Below are positions 17,901 through 26,208 of a DNA stretch of 64,000 nt, piece after piece. How positions within the stretch are numbered: position 1 is the first letter of the stretch; every line of letters begins with the position of its first letter. Origin of the DNA: Planctomycetales bacterium 71-10. Lineage in GTDB: Bacteria > Planctomycetota > Planctomycetia > Isosphaerales > Isosphaeraceae. The position numbers and the translations under genes were made by a program. The stretch lies in assembly GCA_001898385.1 (NCBI GenBank), contig MKTT01000087.1, positions 112,216 through 176,215 on the forward strand. Direction: 5' to 3'. The notes beneath the pieces were generated by a model. The model saw only the letters and a program-made list of their open reading frames with translations. It was not told the origin of the DNA and made no database searches.

Positions 17901-20900
17901 CAAGACCGACGCGCAGGGCCGCGGCTCGGTCGCGTTCCAGGCCGCCGACGACCGCGGCGGCCGGTTCGTCGTCCGGGTCGCCGGCACGGACCGCTTCGGC
18001 AACGCGATCGTCGCCGACCGCTCGCTGTACGTCTCGGGCAAGGAGGACGCGACGACGCTCCGGCTCATCGCCGACCGGACCTCGTTCAAGGTGGGCGAGC
18101 CCGCGAAGGTGAACCTCCACAGCCGCGGCCGGACCGGCCCCGCGCTGCTGACCTGGGACGCCGACCGCATCCTCTCGTACAAGATCGTGACCCTGAAGGA
18201 CGGCGACAACGAACTCGCCTGGGAGGTCGACGGCTCCCAGTTCCCGAACTTCACCCTGACCGCGACCCGCATGTGGCGCGACCGCCTCGACGACGCGCGG
18301 CTCGACCTGGCCGTCGAGCGCGACCTGCGCGTGACCGTGACGCCCGCGAAGCCGCAGTTCGGCCCCGGCGAGGCGGTCGAGGTGGACGTGACGACCGTCG
18401 ACCAACTCGGCCGCCCGGTCGCGGCGGAATTGTCGCTGGCGGTGGTCGACATTTCGCTGCTGCGGCGGTTCGGCGACCCGCTGCCGGACATCGGCCGCTT
18501 CTTCTACGACCAGAAGCGGACCGGCGCGTTCACCGTCTCCTCCACGAACACGTTCCGCTACACGCCGGCCACCACGGCCGTCTCGCAGGCCGTCGTCGAA
18601 GACGCCGAACGCCAGGCCGCGGCGGTCGCCAACGCCGCGAGCGCGGAGGAGGTGCGCCGCCGGCTGTTCGACGTGGCCCAGGGACAGCCGCAGGACCGGG
18701 CCTGGATGATGGGGACTCAGATGGGCCAGAACCAGGCCCCCATGCCGGGCCAGGCGATGGGGAGGATGGCGGGCGGGGGGGGCGGCATGGGAGGCATGGG
18801 CGGCGCGATCGGCGGCGAACATCTCGCTTTCGCCCGCAAGCGGTCCGGGAAGGCCCCCATGGCCCTCGGCGACGCGAATGACGACCTCGACGAGTATGAG
18901 GGCAGGGACAAACTCGACCGGAAGGATCAGCCGGCGACCCCGGGCCTCTGGGCCGAGTCAACGGTCGAAGCCAAGAGTTTCGAGGACTTCTCAAAGGCTC
19001 GCATCGGAGACGGCCGGCCGGCGCCGCGCGAGCGATTCGTGGAGACGGCCTACTGGAACCCGGCCGTCGTCACCGGGGCCGACGGCAAGGCCCGCGTGAC
19101 GTTCCCCGCGCCGGGGTCGCTCTCGGAGTATCGGATCACGGCGCGGGGGGTGACGGGCGCGGACACGCTCGCCGGGCAGGCGACGTCGTCCATCCAGGTC
19201 CGCCGCGACTTCTTCGTCGACCTGAAGGTCCCGCCGTCGCTGACGCAGGGGGATAAGCCCCGGTTCGTCGCCAGGATCCACCACCTGGGCGTCGCCGGGC
19301 CGGCTGCGCTCAAGCTGACCGTGAAAGACGGCCGCGAGCAGACGTTCCCGAAGACGGTCGAGTTGAAGGGGGACGGCGTCGACGAGGTGCTGTTCGACCC
19401 CATCGAGGTGGGCGAGGGCCCGCTGTCGCTGGCGCTGTCGGCGACGCTCGGCGAGCGGTCGGACTCGGTCGCGGCGACGGTCCCCGTCCGGCCGTGGGGC
19501 GTGCAGGCGTTCGCGTCGGCCTCCGGGTCGAGCGCCGACGGCGCGACGGTCTTCGTCGGCCTGCCCCAAGGTCGATCGTACGAGAACCCGGCGATGCGGA
19601 TCGTCGTCTCGCCGAGCCTGGAGCGGATGATCGTGGAGATCGCGATGGGCCGCGACGTCCGGCCGCTCCGCGAGGATCGCTCGGCCCTCTGGTCCTGCTT
19701 CCCGCCCGACACCACCGCCGACCGCGCGGCCGACCTGCTGGCGGCGACGTCGGCCCTGGCGTACCTTCGGAAGGCCCAGCCCGCGAGCCCCGGCGACGCG
19801 CAGCGGCTCGTCGGCCGGATCCAGGGGCTCGTCTCGCAGTTGACGGCCGCCCAGCGCGAGGACGGCGGCTGGGGCTGGATGGCCGCCGCGCCCGACCGGC
19901 CCGAGAACAACAAGCAGGTGTCCGGCAGCGACCGGTTCACCACCGCCTCCGCGTTCTGGGCGCTCGCGACGGCCGAGGACCTGGGCCTGCTCCCCGAGCC
20001 TTCCGTCTGCGACAAGGCGACGGCGTGGCTCCAGGCCGCGATGGCCGGGACCAACGCCCGCGACCGCGACGCCCGCGCCGCGATCCTCCACGCCCTGAGC
20101 CTGCGGAAGCGCGCCGGGTTCGAGGCGGCCAACAGCCTGAACCGCGAGCGGGCCGGCCTCTCCAACGCCGCGCTCGCCCACCTGGCCCTGACCTTCGCGA
20201 ACCTCGGCCGGCCCGAGCTGGCCGCCGAGGCCCTGGCGATCCTGGGGCCGAAGGCCAAGGCCGAGACGCCGGCGCCGGGACAGACGCCGCGGCTGTACTG
20301 GGAGGGCTCGGGCCAGTCGGCCGGCGTCCGGTCCACGGCCGAGACCACGGCCCTCGCGGCGCTGGCCTTCGCCCGGATCCGGCCCCAGGCCGACGAGGCG
20401 GCGCGGGGCGTCGCGTGGCTGGAAGCCCACCGCTTCGGCCTGGGCTGGAACCCGTCGAAGGCCCGGGGCCCGGCCGTCGCGGCGCTCGCGGCGTTCCACG
20501 GCAAGGCGGCCGGCGGCGACGACCGCTACCGGCTGACGATCGCCGTCAACGACCGCAAGGTCTCCGAGGTCGAGGTCCCCGGCGCGGCCGAGGCCGTCGA
20601 GGTCGCGGTGCCGGCCGACGCCGTGAAGGCCGGCGACGCCAACCGCGTCGCCTTTTCGATCGAGGGCCGCGGCACCTTCCACTACGCCGTCGCGCTGACG
20701 GGCTTCGCCCGCGACTTCGGCCCGGACCAGGACCGCAACGACCGCCCGGCGTTCGTCGATCGCCGCGTCTACTGGCCGGCCGAACCCGAGCTGGACGGCA
20801 AGAAGCTCCCCGTCGGCTTCGCCGCCGCGGTCAACCCGTCGACCTTCGAGAACGTCGCCACCGGGACGTACCTCGGCCGCCGCGCCCGCGTCGGGCTGGT

Positions 20901-23055
20901 CGTCTGGCGCAACATCCCGTCGGAGACGCCCGAGTGGGACCGCGACTTCCTCGTGGTCGAGGAGCCGCTCCCGGCCGGGACGACGCTGATCGAGGACTCC
21001 GTCGTCTCATCGGCCGCGTCGTATACCTACGCCGACGGCCTCCTCACCTTCTACTTCCCGCCCGACCGCAACCCGGGCGGGATCCAGTACGACGTCTACG
21101 GCATGCTCCCCGGCAAGTTCCGCACGCTCCCGGCGAGCGTCCGGAGCGTCGACGAGCCGGGTCGATTCCACGTCGGCGCGCCCGGCGCGTTCGACGTCCG
21201 CACGGCCGACGAGCCCGACCCGGACGTGATCCGGCCCACGCCCGACGAGCTGTACGCCCGAGGCAAGGCCCTGTTCGACGCCGGCCGGCTCGCCGAGGCC
21301 GGCCCTCCGCTCGAGACCCTCTTCAACGACTGGACGCTCCGCGACGACGTGGCCAAGGACGCGGCGCGGATGCGGCTGCTCGTCAACATCGCCGGCGGCG
21401 ACGCCCGCAAGGTCGTCCGCGACTTCGAGGTCGTCAAGGAGCGCTCGCCCGAGCTGATCCTGACGTTCGACCAGCTCCAGGCGATCGGCAAGGCGTACCG
21501 CGACATCGACGAGCACGAGCGCGCGATGATCGTCTGGCGCGGGCTTATCGAGGCCAGCTACCTCGAAGACGCCCGCGTCGGCGAGCTGCTCCGCCAGCGC
21601 GGCGAGCCGCTGGAGGCGACGGCCTACCTCGTCGACCTGTGGCGGCAGTACCCGAACACGCCGTCGATCGAGACCGACTTCTTCGGCCTGTCGCAGATCG
21701 TGGCCGACGCCGCGACGCGATCGCTCGACGACCCGCTCCTGCGCCGAAAGATGGCCGTGGCGGGCGTCACGCGGTCGGGCCTGCTGCTCCACGCGGCGCG
21801 GATGATCCAGACGTTCCTCGCCCAGTCGCCGACCAACCCCACGGCCGACGAGGCGAGCCTCGCCCTGCTGGGGACGATGCTGGAGTTGGAGGACTATCCG
21901 GCCGTCGTGAAGTCCGCGGCCCGCTACGCGGCGATGTACCCCAAGAGCACGTTCCTGGACAGCTTCCAGTACAGCCAGGCCCTCGCCGACTTCCACCTGG
22001 GCCGCTACGACGAGGCCGTGACGCTGGCCGAGGCCATCGCCAGGGCCACCTACAAGGACGCCTCGGGCGTCGAGGCCCCGAGCCCGAACAAATGGCAGGC
22101 GGTCTTCATCCTGGGCCAGATCTTCGACGCCCGTCGGATGTTCGGCAAGGCCCTGGACTACTACCGCCAGGCCGCCGACCGCTTCACCGACGCGGCCGAC
22201 GCCGTGGCCTACTACACCCGCAAGGGCCTGAAGGTCGACGAAGTCACGGTCGTCCGCCCGCCCGCCGAGCCGGCCGTCGCCGGCGCGGGGCTGCAAAACG
22301 TCGGGATCGAGCCGCAAGCCCAGGCCGACGGCAAGGCTCGCATCATGCTGACGTATCGCAACATCCCGAGCGTCGACGTGACGGTCCACCCCGTCGACCT
22401 GATGCAGCTCTACCTCGCCCGCCGCAACCTCGACGCCATCGCCGGCGTCGACCTGGCGGGGATCACGCCGGTCTTCGAACAGACGGTCTCGCTCGGCTCC
22501 GGCGACGACTACGAGGACAGGACGAAGGCGATCGAACTGCCGCTGACGAAGCACGGCGCGTACCTGGTGATGATCCGCGGCGGCGACCTGTACGCGTCGG
22601 GCGTCGTGCTGGTCTCGCCGCTGGAGGTCGACGTGCTGGAGGAAGCGGGGCCGGGCCGCGTGCGAGCGGTCGTCCGCGACGCCCGCACCAAGGCCCCGGC
22701 CAGCCGCGTGCAGGTGAAGGTCGTGGGCGCGGCCGACCCCGAGTTCCGCTCGGGCGAGACCGACCTCCGCGGCGTCTACTCGGCCGAAGGGCTCCACGGC
22801 GCGGCCACCGTGGTCGTCCGCAAGGGGGCGTCCGAGTACGCCTTCCACCGCGGCGCGACCTACCTCGGCCAGCCCCCGCAGGCCAACGCCCCCGCCGACC
22901 AGGCCGAGAAGCCCAAGGAGGAGAGCCAGTCGCTCGACGCCAACATCCGGTCGCTCAACCGGAGCAACAACCTGAAGCAGATCGAGCGCCTCCAGAACCG
23001 CTACCAGGCCCCCCCTCAGCAGGCCCCCGGCGCCGCCGCGGGCGAGTTCCGTTGA
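14923..23055 (+). CDS. Giant alpha-2-macroglobulin-like protein with TPR regions, thioester motif degraded
   Basis: A 2,710-residue exported protein of the bacterial alpha-2-macroglobulin type, a family that can trap proteases. A signal peptide (LAIALAILAAASTARG) lacks a lipobox cysteine, so this is not an obvious lipoprotein. Residues about 45-520 are TPR-like. Macroglobulin domains follow, including AYIYTDRPAYRPGQ and the A2M core ETAYWNPAVVTGADGKARVT. The thioester site reads LWSCFPPD: Cys about 1592 remains but the Glu-Gln of CxEQ is missing, although the helical thioester domain around it is intact (DGGWGWM). TPRs and another MG-like region follow. A Gly/Met-rich linker lies at DNA 18700-18830. 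GTG 14923 has GGAGG eight bases upstream. Confidence 0.87.
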   Translation: MTPRIPQRHGLAIALAILAAASTARGEEPKGSPPAAAPAVPGDVVAALQERKFAEARPALAALRERAGTDDDRAYLDFLSAVADRLDGRRDAARDTLRKAMLDFPKSVWLPKIRYELAALELASGDPARAEELARASAAPLLADERKDRLAEVYKSFARGLLKPDDPVTPPDPQAARDLLDQARLLAKGAATKAELTVEIARASRLLNDHARAVLELEARLKDHPDLPGRSAIRFALGESLRDAGRPLDARLAWSDLARDVEVMKPEARTPADDRARADALAAIPSTYGIPTPNDSRSLALGVSALERFLAAYPAHPRAVRAAFEIGQANMNAGQADAALAAFARFLKGEGFKAESDEAKKELAQLAMTATFLSGQILLGQGKFDEAVAAWQGYLAKFPDGPQGADAQRAILDARLAKAVDLVRLGRAGDARAVWAEFVAQNPLDPRVPEVLFQSGQSHLPDKQFDQAVAAWAALISKFPETEPAAHAQFLTGTIQEVEKGTLAEAVETYKKIKAQPWANEAAQRIAAMEAKALTVVTPRAFRSGEGPSLKVSTRNLERLTFTAYKLNAESYFRKKHGFENVESLDIGLVAPDAEWTEDVPGFARLKPVEADYALKKLDVPGVYVVKVTDQKTLQATTLVVASDLDAIVKTSRDQVLVFAQDMATGKGRPDARVLVSDGGQVILEGKTGPDGVLLHDWKPAREPGRLTYLLVDGPHVAGSNLGVQQGVSQGLAARAYIYTDRPAYRPGQTAMIRGVVREAEAGRYDNAPGAAYRFEVLDSAGRRIAARDVTLSEFGTFHESVPIDSAAPAGAYQVRVFRPGKSEFAGGFQVQSYQLQPIAVSVDLPRTVYYRGETVEADVVARYQYGAPASGRAVEAALPDGRTLRGRTDAAGKFHVAFPTGGFAESQRLGVVASLPEDGVRTAAALVVVVEGFSIGVATDRDVYLDGETFAVHATTFDALGAPVAQDLTAALIKIVDDHGRAVEREVEKKALKTDAQGRGSVAFQAADDRGGRFVVRVAGTDRFGNAIVADRSLYVSGKEDATTLRLIADRTSFKVGEPAKVNLHSRGRTGPALLTWDADRILSYKIVTLKDGDNELAWEVDGSQFPNFTLTATRMWRDRLDDARLDLAVERDLRVTVTPAKPQFGPGEAVEVDVTTVDQLGRPVAAELSLAVVDISLLRRFGDPLPDIGRFFYDQKRTGAFTVSSTNTFRYTPATTAVSQAVVEDAERQAAAVANAASAEEVRRRLFDVAQGQPQDRAWMMGTQMGQNQAPMPGQAMGRMAGGGGGMGGMGGAIGGEHLAFARKRSGKAPMALGDANDDLDEYEGRDKLDRKDQPATPGLWAESTVEAKSFEDFSKARIGDGRPAPRERFVETAYWNPAVVTGADGKARVTFPAPGSLSEYRITARGVTGADTLAGQATSSIQVRRDFFVDLKVPPSLTQGDKPRFVARIHHLGVAGPAALKLTVKDGREQTFPKTVELKGDGVDEVLFDPIEVGEGPLSLALSATLGERSDSVAATVPVRPWGVQAFASASGSSADGATVFVGLPQGRSYENPAMRIVVSPSLERMIVEIAMGRDVRPLREDRSALWSCFPPDTTADRAADLLAATSALAYLRKAQPASPGDAQRLVGRIQGLVSQLTAAQREDGGWGWMAAAPDRPENNKQVSGSDRFTTASAFWALATAEDLGLLPEPSVCDKATAWLQAAMAGTNARDRDARAAILHALSLRKRAGFEAANSLNRERAGLSNAALAHLALTFANLGRPELAAEALAILGPKAKAETPAPGQTPRLYWEGSGQSAGVRSTAETTALAALAFARIRPQADEAARGVAWLEAHRFGLGWNPSKARGPAVAALAAFHGKAAGGDDRYRLTIAVNDRKVSEVEVPGAAEAVEVAVPADAVKAGDANRVAFSIEGRGTFHYAVALTGFARDFGPDQDRNDRPAFVDRRVYWPAEPELDGKKLPVGFAAAVNPSTFENVATGTYLGRRARVGLVVWRNIPSETPEWDRDFLVVEEPLPAGTTLIEDSVVSSAASYTYADGLLTFYFPPDRNPGGIQYDVYGMLPGKFRTLPASVRSVDEPGRFHVGAPGAFDVRTADEPDPDVIRPTPDELYARGKALFDAGRLAEAGPPLETLFNDWTLRDDVAKDAARMRLLVNIAGGDARKVVRDFEVVKERSPELILTFDQLQAIGKAYRDIDEHERAMIVWRGLIEASYLEDARVGELLRQRGEPLEATAYLVDLWRQYPNTPSIETDFFGLSQIVADAATRSLDDPLLRRKMAVAGVTRSGLLLHAARMIQTFLAQSPTNPTADEASLALLGTMLELEDYPAVVKSAARYAAMYPKSTFLDSFQYSQALADFHLGRYDEAVTLAEAIARATYKDASGVEAPSPNKWQAVFILGQIFDARRMFGKALDYYRQAADRFTDAADAVAYYTRKGLKVDEVTVVRPPAEPAVAGAGLQNVGIEPQAQADGKARIMLTYRNIPSVDVTVHPVDLMQLYLARRNLDAIAGVDLAGITPVFEQTVSLGSGDDYEDRTKAIELPLTKHGAYLVMIRGGDLYASGVVLVSPLEVDVLEEAGPGRVRAVVRDARTKAPASRVQVKVVGAADPEFRSGETDLRGVYSAEGLHGAATVVVRKGASEYAFHRGATYLGQPPQANAPADQAEKPKEESQSLDANIRSLNRSNNLKQIERLQNRYQAPPQQAPGAAAGEFR

Positions 23056-23066
23056 GCGAGCCCTTG

Positions 23067-23103
23067 GCCGTCGCCCGGCGGGATGATCCCGCCGGGCGAC
23101 GGC
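23067..23103 (+). terminator. Long perfect hairpin after the A2M gene
   Basis: A 17-base perfect stem (23067-23083 with 23087-23103) closes on a three-base loop and begins 11 bases after the stop codon at 23055. It has no T-run. Placement and stability suggest a transcript end or mRNA-stabilising hairpin. Confidence 0.65.
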
Positions 23104-23146
23104 GACGCAGCGACGGGGTTAGATTCACGTTGATACTGAAAGGGGA

Positions 23147-23632
23147 ATGAGACGACCTAAGAACGAGATGGTCGATGCGTTCTACGAAGCAGGTTGCGAC
23201 GATGCGCTCGTGGGTACAACGGGCTGTCGATTGAGGATCGTGTTCGACCGTGAGGCGGAGACGGTCGAGGCGGCGGTCCTTTCCGCAATCGCCGACGTCC
23301 GCAAGGCGGGGTATCAGGTCGAGCGGATCGAGGAGGGGGACGACGTCGACCTGGCCGCCATGGCCGAGCGGCTCGGGAAGTCCCGCCAGGAGATCCAAGA
23401 CCTCGTCGATGGGGTGGTCGGGCCGGGGGACTTCCCCCTCTCGATCTCCGGGTACAAGACGAAGTGGTCCTGGCGCGAGGTCACGACCTGGCTGGTCGCC
23501 GCGGGCCTGGCGGAACCGGTCGTCGCCGAGACGGCCCGCGTGATCGCGGTCGTCGATGCGGCCTTGCTTTACCACGCGGCGAAGCGAAGGTTTCCGGCGC
23601 TGATGGAGGCGATCGAGGATTTGATCCGCTGA
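23147..23632 (+). CDS. Small HTH (excisionase/MerR-like) DNA-binding protein
   Basis: A 161-residue protein with an N-terminal alpha/beta module (GCRLRIVFDREAETVEAAV) followed by a helix-turn-helix: LAAMAERLGKSRQEIQDLVDG, then GPGDFP and WSWREVTTWL, the FP...WxWxxVxxW pattern of AlpA/excisionase-like and related regulators. The target is unknown and no partner toxin gene is adjacent. The first 100 bases are markedly poorer in G and C than the neighbours, hinting at recent acquisition. ATG 23147 has GGGG two to three bases upstream, a tight spacing; the next in-frame ATG (23168) has no ribosome-binding site. It converges on the metallophosphoesterase gene. Confidence 0.65.
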   Translation: MRRPKNEMVDAFYEAGCDDALVGTTGCRLRIVFDREAETVEAAVLSAIADVRKAGYQVERIEEGDDVDLAAMAERLGKSRQEIQDLVDGVVGPGDFPLSISGYKTKWSWREVTTWLVAAGLAEPVVAETARVIAVVDAALLYHAAKRRFPALMEAIEDLIR

Positions 23633-23659
23633 ACGTCCTCGCCGGTCGGCTCGCCGCGC

Positions 23660-24964
23660 TCACGCCCCCACGGTTGCGTGGCCCCGGCCGATGCGGTCGC
23701 GGGGGGCGGCGGACGGGGCGTGCTTGAGGGTGAAGCGGCTGATCTCCGGGTGGCAGCCGTAGCGGATGGGGTGCTTGCAGCCGACGCCCTGGCTGACGTA
23801 CATCAACGACGGCGGCACGCGGAAGAAGCCGTGCTCGAACCGCCGGCTGTAGACGCTGGGCATCAGGATCGGGCCGATCACGGGGAGGCGGACCTGGCCG
23901 GCGTGGTTGTGGCCGCAGAGGATCAGGTCCCACCCCTGCTTCGCCGACCTGTAGACCAGGTCCGGCGTGTGGCTCATCAGCAGCGAGAAGTCGGCCGAGG
24001 GGATCGCGTCGTCCGGGATGCCGGGGCCCCAGGGCGCGCACGTCCCGCCGATCGCCAGCCGCCGGCCGTTGACCTCGACGGTCGTCGCGTGGCCGTCGAG
24101 CACCTCGTACCCGGCGTCGGCCACCGCGGCGGCGATGTCGTCGACGTCGTGGTGGTGGTCGTGGTTCCCCAGGATCGCGTACCGTCCCGACGGGCCGGGG
24201 AGGCTCGCCAGCAAGGGCCCGATCCACTCGATGCACGCCGGGTCGTCGATCAGGTCGCCGGTGATGCAGACCAGGTCCGCCGGCAGCTCGGCTGCGGCGG
24301 CGAAGACGGCCTCGAAGTAGCGCCGGCTGTACGCCCGCGAGAAGTGCAGGTCGGTCAGGTGGAGGATCGAGAGCCCGTCCATCTCCTCCGGCAGCGCGGG
24401 GATCGGCACGGACCAGTCGTGCGACTCCAGGTTCAGGGACGTGTTCCCCGGCAGCCGGAGCATCCAGGCGTTGGGGCCGTCGCCGATGAACGACGCGGGC
24501 GGATCTGAGAGCAACGCCCCCCGACGCTCGCTGGGGATCGCGGCGGCGACCCGGGCCCGGCGCGCCCTGGCGTACGTCGCCAGCGGCAGCACCACCAGGG
24601 CCATGGCGCAGCAGCCGGCCGCGAACGCGACGAGGGCCGGCGGCCATTCCGACACCGGCACCATCCAGTAGCGCCGCGTCAACTCGGCCGATCCGGCCCC
24701 GATGATGGCGAGGACGACGAGCGTCGCCTTCTCGGTCCACTTGACGCTCCACGGGTAGCCGTGGATCACGTTGATCGCGTAGGCGACGCAGGCCGCCTCG
24801 CCGATCGCGAACGCCGCGTAGAACAGCAGGGTGGGCAGCAAGGGGATGGCTCCAGGAAGTTCGTTCCAACTCAAGCGTAGGTCGAAATCGGCCTGGCGAT
24901 CGCGTCGTCCTCCCGGGCCCCGGCTTCGATTCCTACGATGCGCAGCGACGGGAGTTTCCTTCAA
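23660..24964 (-). CDS. Membrane-anchored calcineurin-like metallophosphoesterase (YkuE/YaeI type)
   Basis: A phosphoesterase with two or three N-terminal membrane helices (about residues 38-130) and a C-terminal catalytic domain. Metal-binding motifs are complete: LHLTDLHFSR, CITGDLIDD, ILGNHDHHHD, LLMSHTPD and LCGHNHAGQ. Related YaeI/YkuE enzymes act on membrane lipids such as lipid A precursors, so a lipid- or glycan-linked phosphate is a plausible substrate; this is inference. It is the last gene of a four-gene leftward operon, beginning nine bases after the glycosyltransferase stop. The start is set at TTG 24964, the only initiator near the junction; its ribosome-binding site is weak. Length 434 residues. 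Confidence 0.85.
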   Translation of the reverse strand: MKETPVAAHRRNRSRGPGGRRDRQADFDLRLSWNELPGAIPLLPTLLFYAAFAIGEAACVAYAINVIHGYPWSVKWTEKATLVVLAIIGAGSAELTRRYWMVPVSEWPPALVAFAAGCCAMALVVLPLATYARARRARVAAAIPSERRGALLSDPPASFIGDGPNAWMLRLPGNTSLNLESHDWSVPIPALPEEMDGLSILHLTDLHFSRAYSRRYFEAVFAAAAELPADLVCITGDLIDDPACIEWIGPLLASLPGPSGRYAILGNHDHHHDVDDIAAAVADAGYEVLDGHATTVEVNGRRLAIGGTCAPWGPGIPDDAIPSADFSLLMSHTPDLVYRSAKQGWDLILCGHNHAGQVRLPVIGPILMPSVYSRRFEHGFFRVPPSLMYVSQGVGCKHPIRYGCHPEISRFTLKHAPSAAPRDRIGRGHATVGA

Positions 24965-24973
24965 CCCCGGTTC

Positions 24974-26191
24974 TCATCGCGCCGACGCGGTCGTCGCCCT
25001 CGCCCGACGCCGCGACCGCCCCCGCCCGGGTCCGAACTCCTCGACGCAAGCCAGCAAGGCGCCGGCGGATCGGTCCCAGTCGAACGTCGCGGCCCGTCGC
25101 AGGGCCGAGGCCGCCAGGGCGTCGCGGCGGGCGGGGTGGTCGAGGATCTCGCGCAGGCCCCGGGCCATGTCGGCGACGTCGAGCGGGTCGAAGAAGACGC
25201 CCGCGTCGCCGACGACCTCGGGGAGCGACCCCGCGCGGCTGGCGACCACCGGGCAGCCGCAGGCCATCGCCTCCACCGCCGGCAGGCCGAAACCCTCCAG
25301 CAGCGACGGGAACGCCAGCGCGTACGCCCGGCCGTAGAGCGCCGCCAGGTCCTCGTCCGGGACGAACCCCGTCAGCACCACCCGATCCCCCAGCCCGGCC
25401 CGCTCGATCGCCCCCCGGATCTCCGGGACGTGGGTGTGGAAGACGTCGTGGAAGTCGCCCGCGAGCACGAGCAAATCGGTCGGCGCGGCGGCCCGCGCGA
25501 AGGCTTCCACCAGCCTCGGCAGGTTCTTGTGCGGGCTCAGGCCGCCGACGTAGAGGAGGTATCGCGCGTCGGCGGGCACGCCGCAACGCATCAGGGCGGC
25601 CGTCGCCGTTTCCTCGACCGCGATCGGCCCGAAGGCCGGGTCGGCGGCCTCGGAGACGACGCGCAGGCGGCCCTCGTCGCATCGGAGCCGGTCCATGAGG
25701 TAACGCTTCGACGTCTCGGAGACGGTGACGATCCGGTCGGCTGAGCGGATCGCGACGGCCTCCTTGAGCGACCACGCCAGCCGGCCTTGCCACGAGGGGA
25801 AGACCAGCCCCGGGTGCTCCATCGTGAGCGTGTCGTGCATCGTGACGACGACGCGAGGGACGCCCCACACCGGGTAGAAGCTGTAGGTCGCGGGGAAGTA
25901 CATCAGGTCGAGCCCCGCGCGCGAGACGGCCCGGCCCATCGCCAGCATGTCGAGCACCCCGCGCCGGCCCTTCGACGAAGCCGCCGCGCTGGGAGCCTGG
26001 CGCTGGCCGACGACCAGAGGCGTCGCTTCCACGGGCAACTCGACGCCGGCCGCGGACGGCCCGTCGATCGCGACGACGACCTCGTGCCCGCGCGCCGAGG
26101 CCATCGGGGCGAACGCCGCGAGGAGCCGCCGCGCGAACCGGCCGAAGCCGCGTCGATTGGCCAGGCAGGTGCCGTCGAAGCCGATGCGCAT
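24974..26191 (-). CDS. Family 4 (GT-B) glycosyltransferase
   Basis: A 405-residue GT-B glycosyltransferase of the GT4 type, which transfers a sugar from a nucleotide donor onto an acceptor, typically during surface polysaccharide or glycolipid synthesis. The N-terminus has an early Gly-Arg loop (GTCLANRRGFGRFARRL); the donor-binding domain has YVGGLSPHKNLPRLVEAF and the EX7E motif in PSLLEGFGLPAVEAMACG, followed by PVVASRAGSLPEVVGDA. The tail is Arg-rich and basic. ATG 26191 follows the DUF362 gene after 17 bases. The sugar and acceptor cannot be told from sequence. Confidence 0.9.
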   Translation of the reverse strand: MRIGFDGTCLANRRGFGRFARRLLAAFAPMASARGHEVVVAIDGPSAAGVELPVEATPLVVGQRQAPSAAASSKGRRGVLDMLAMGRAVSRAGLDLMYFPATYSFYPVWGVPRVVVTMHDTLTMEHPGLVFPSWQGRLAWSLKEAVAIRSADRIVTVSETSKRYLMDRLRCDEGRLRVVSEAADPAFGPIAVEETATAALMRCGVPADARYLLYVGGLSPHKNLPRLVEAFARAAAPTDLLVLAGDFHDVFHTHVPEIRGAIERAGLGDRVVLTGFVPDEDLAALYGRAYALAFPSLLEGFGLPAVEAMACGCPVVASRAGSLPEVVGDAGVFFDPLDVADMARGLREILDHPARRDALAASALRRAATFDWDRSAGALLACVEEFGPGRGRSRRRARATTASAR

Positions 26192-26208
26192 GGTGGAGTC
26201 CCGATGGC

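Noticed and set aside
15157..18822. Open reading frame of 1,221 codons on the strand opposite the A2M gene
   Set aside because: It runs antisense to a well-supported gene, is Arg/Val/Leu/Gly-rich without recognisable domains, and has no ribosome-binding site. Such long mirror frames are expected at this GC content; the same holds for those opposite 1900-3471, 34711-37036, 36985-39033, 39773-41755 and 44651-46966.
18700..18830. Gly/Met-rich repetitive stretch inside the A2M gene
   Set aside because: It is an in-frame flexible linker with no unit of constant length; nothing suggests a recombination site or tandem repeat locus.
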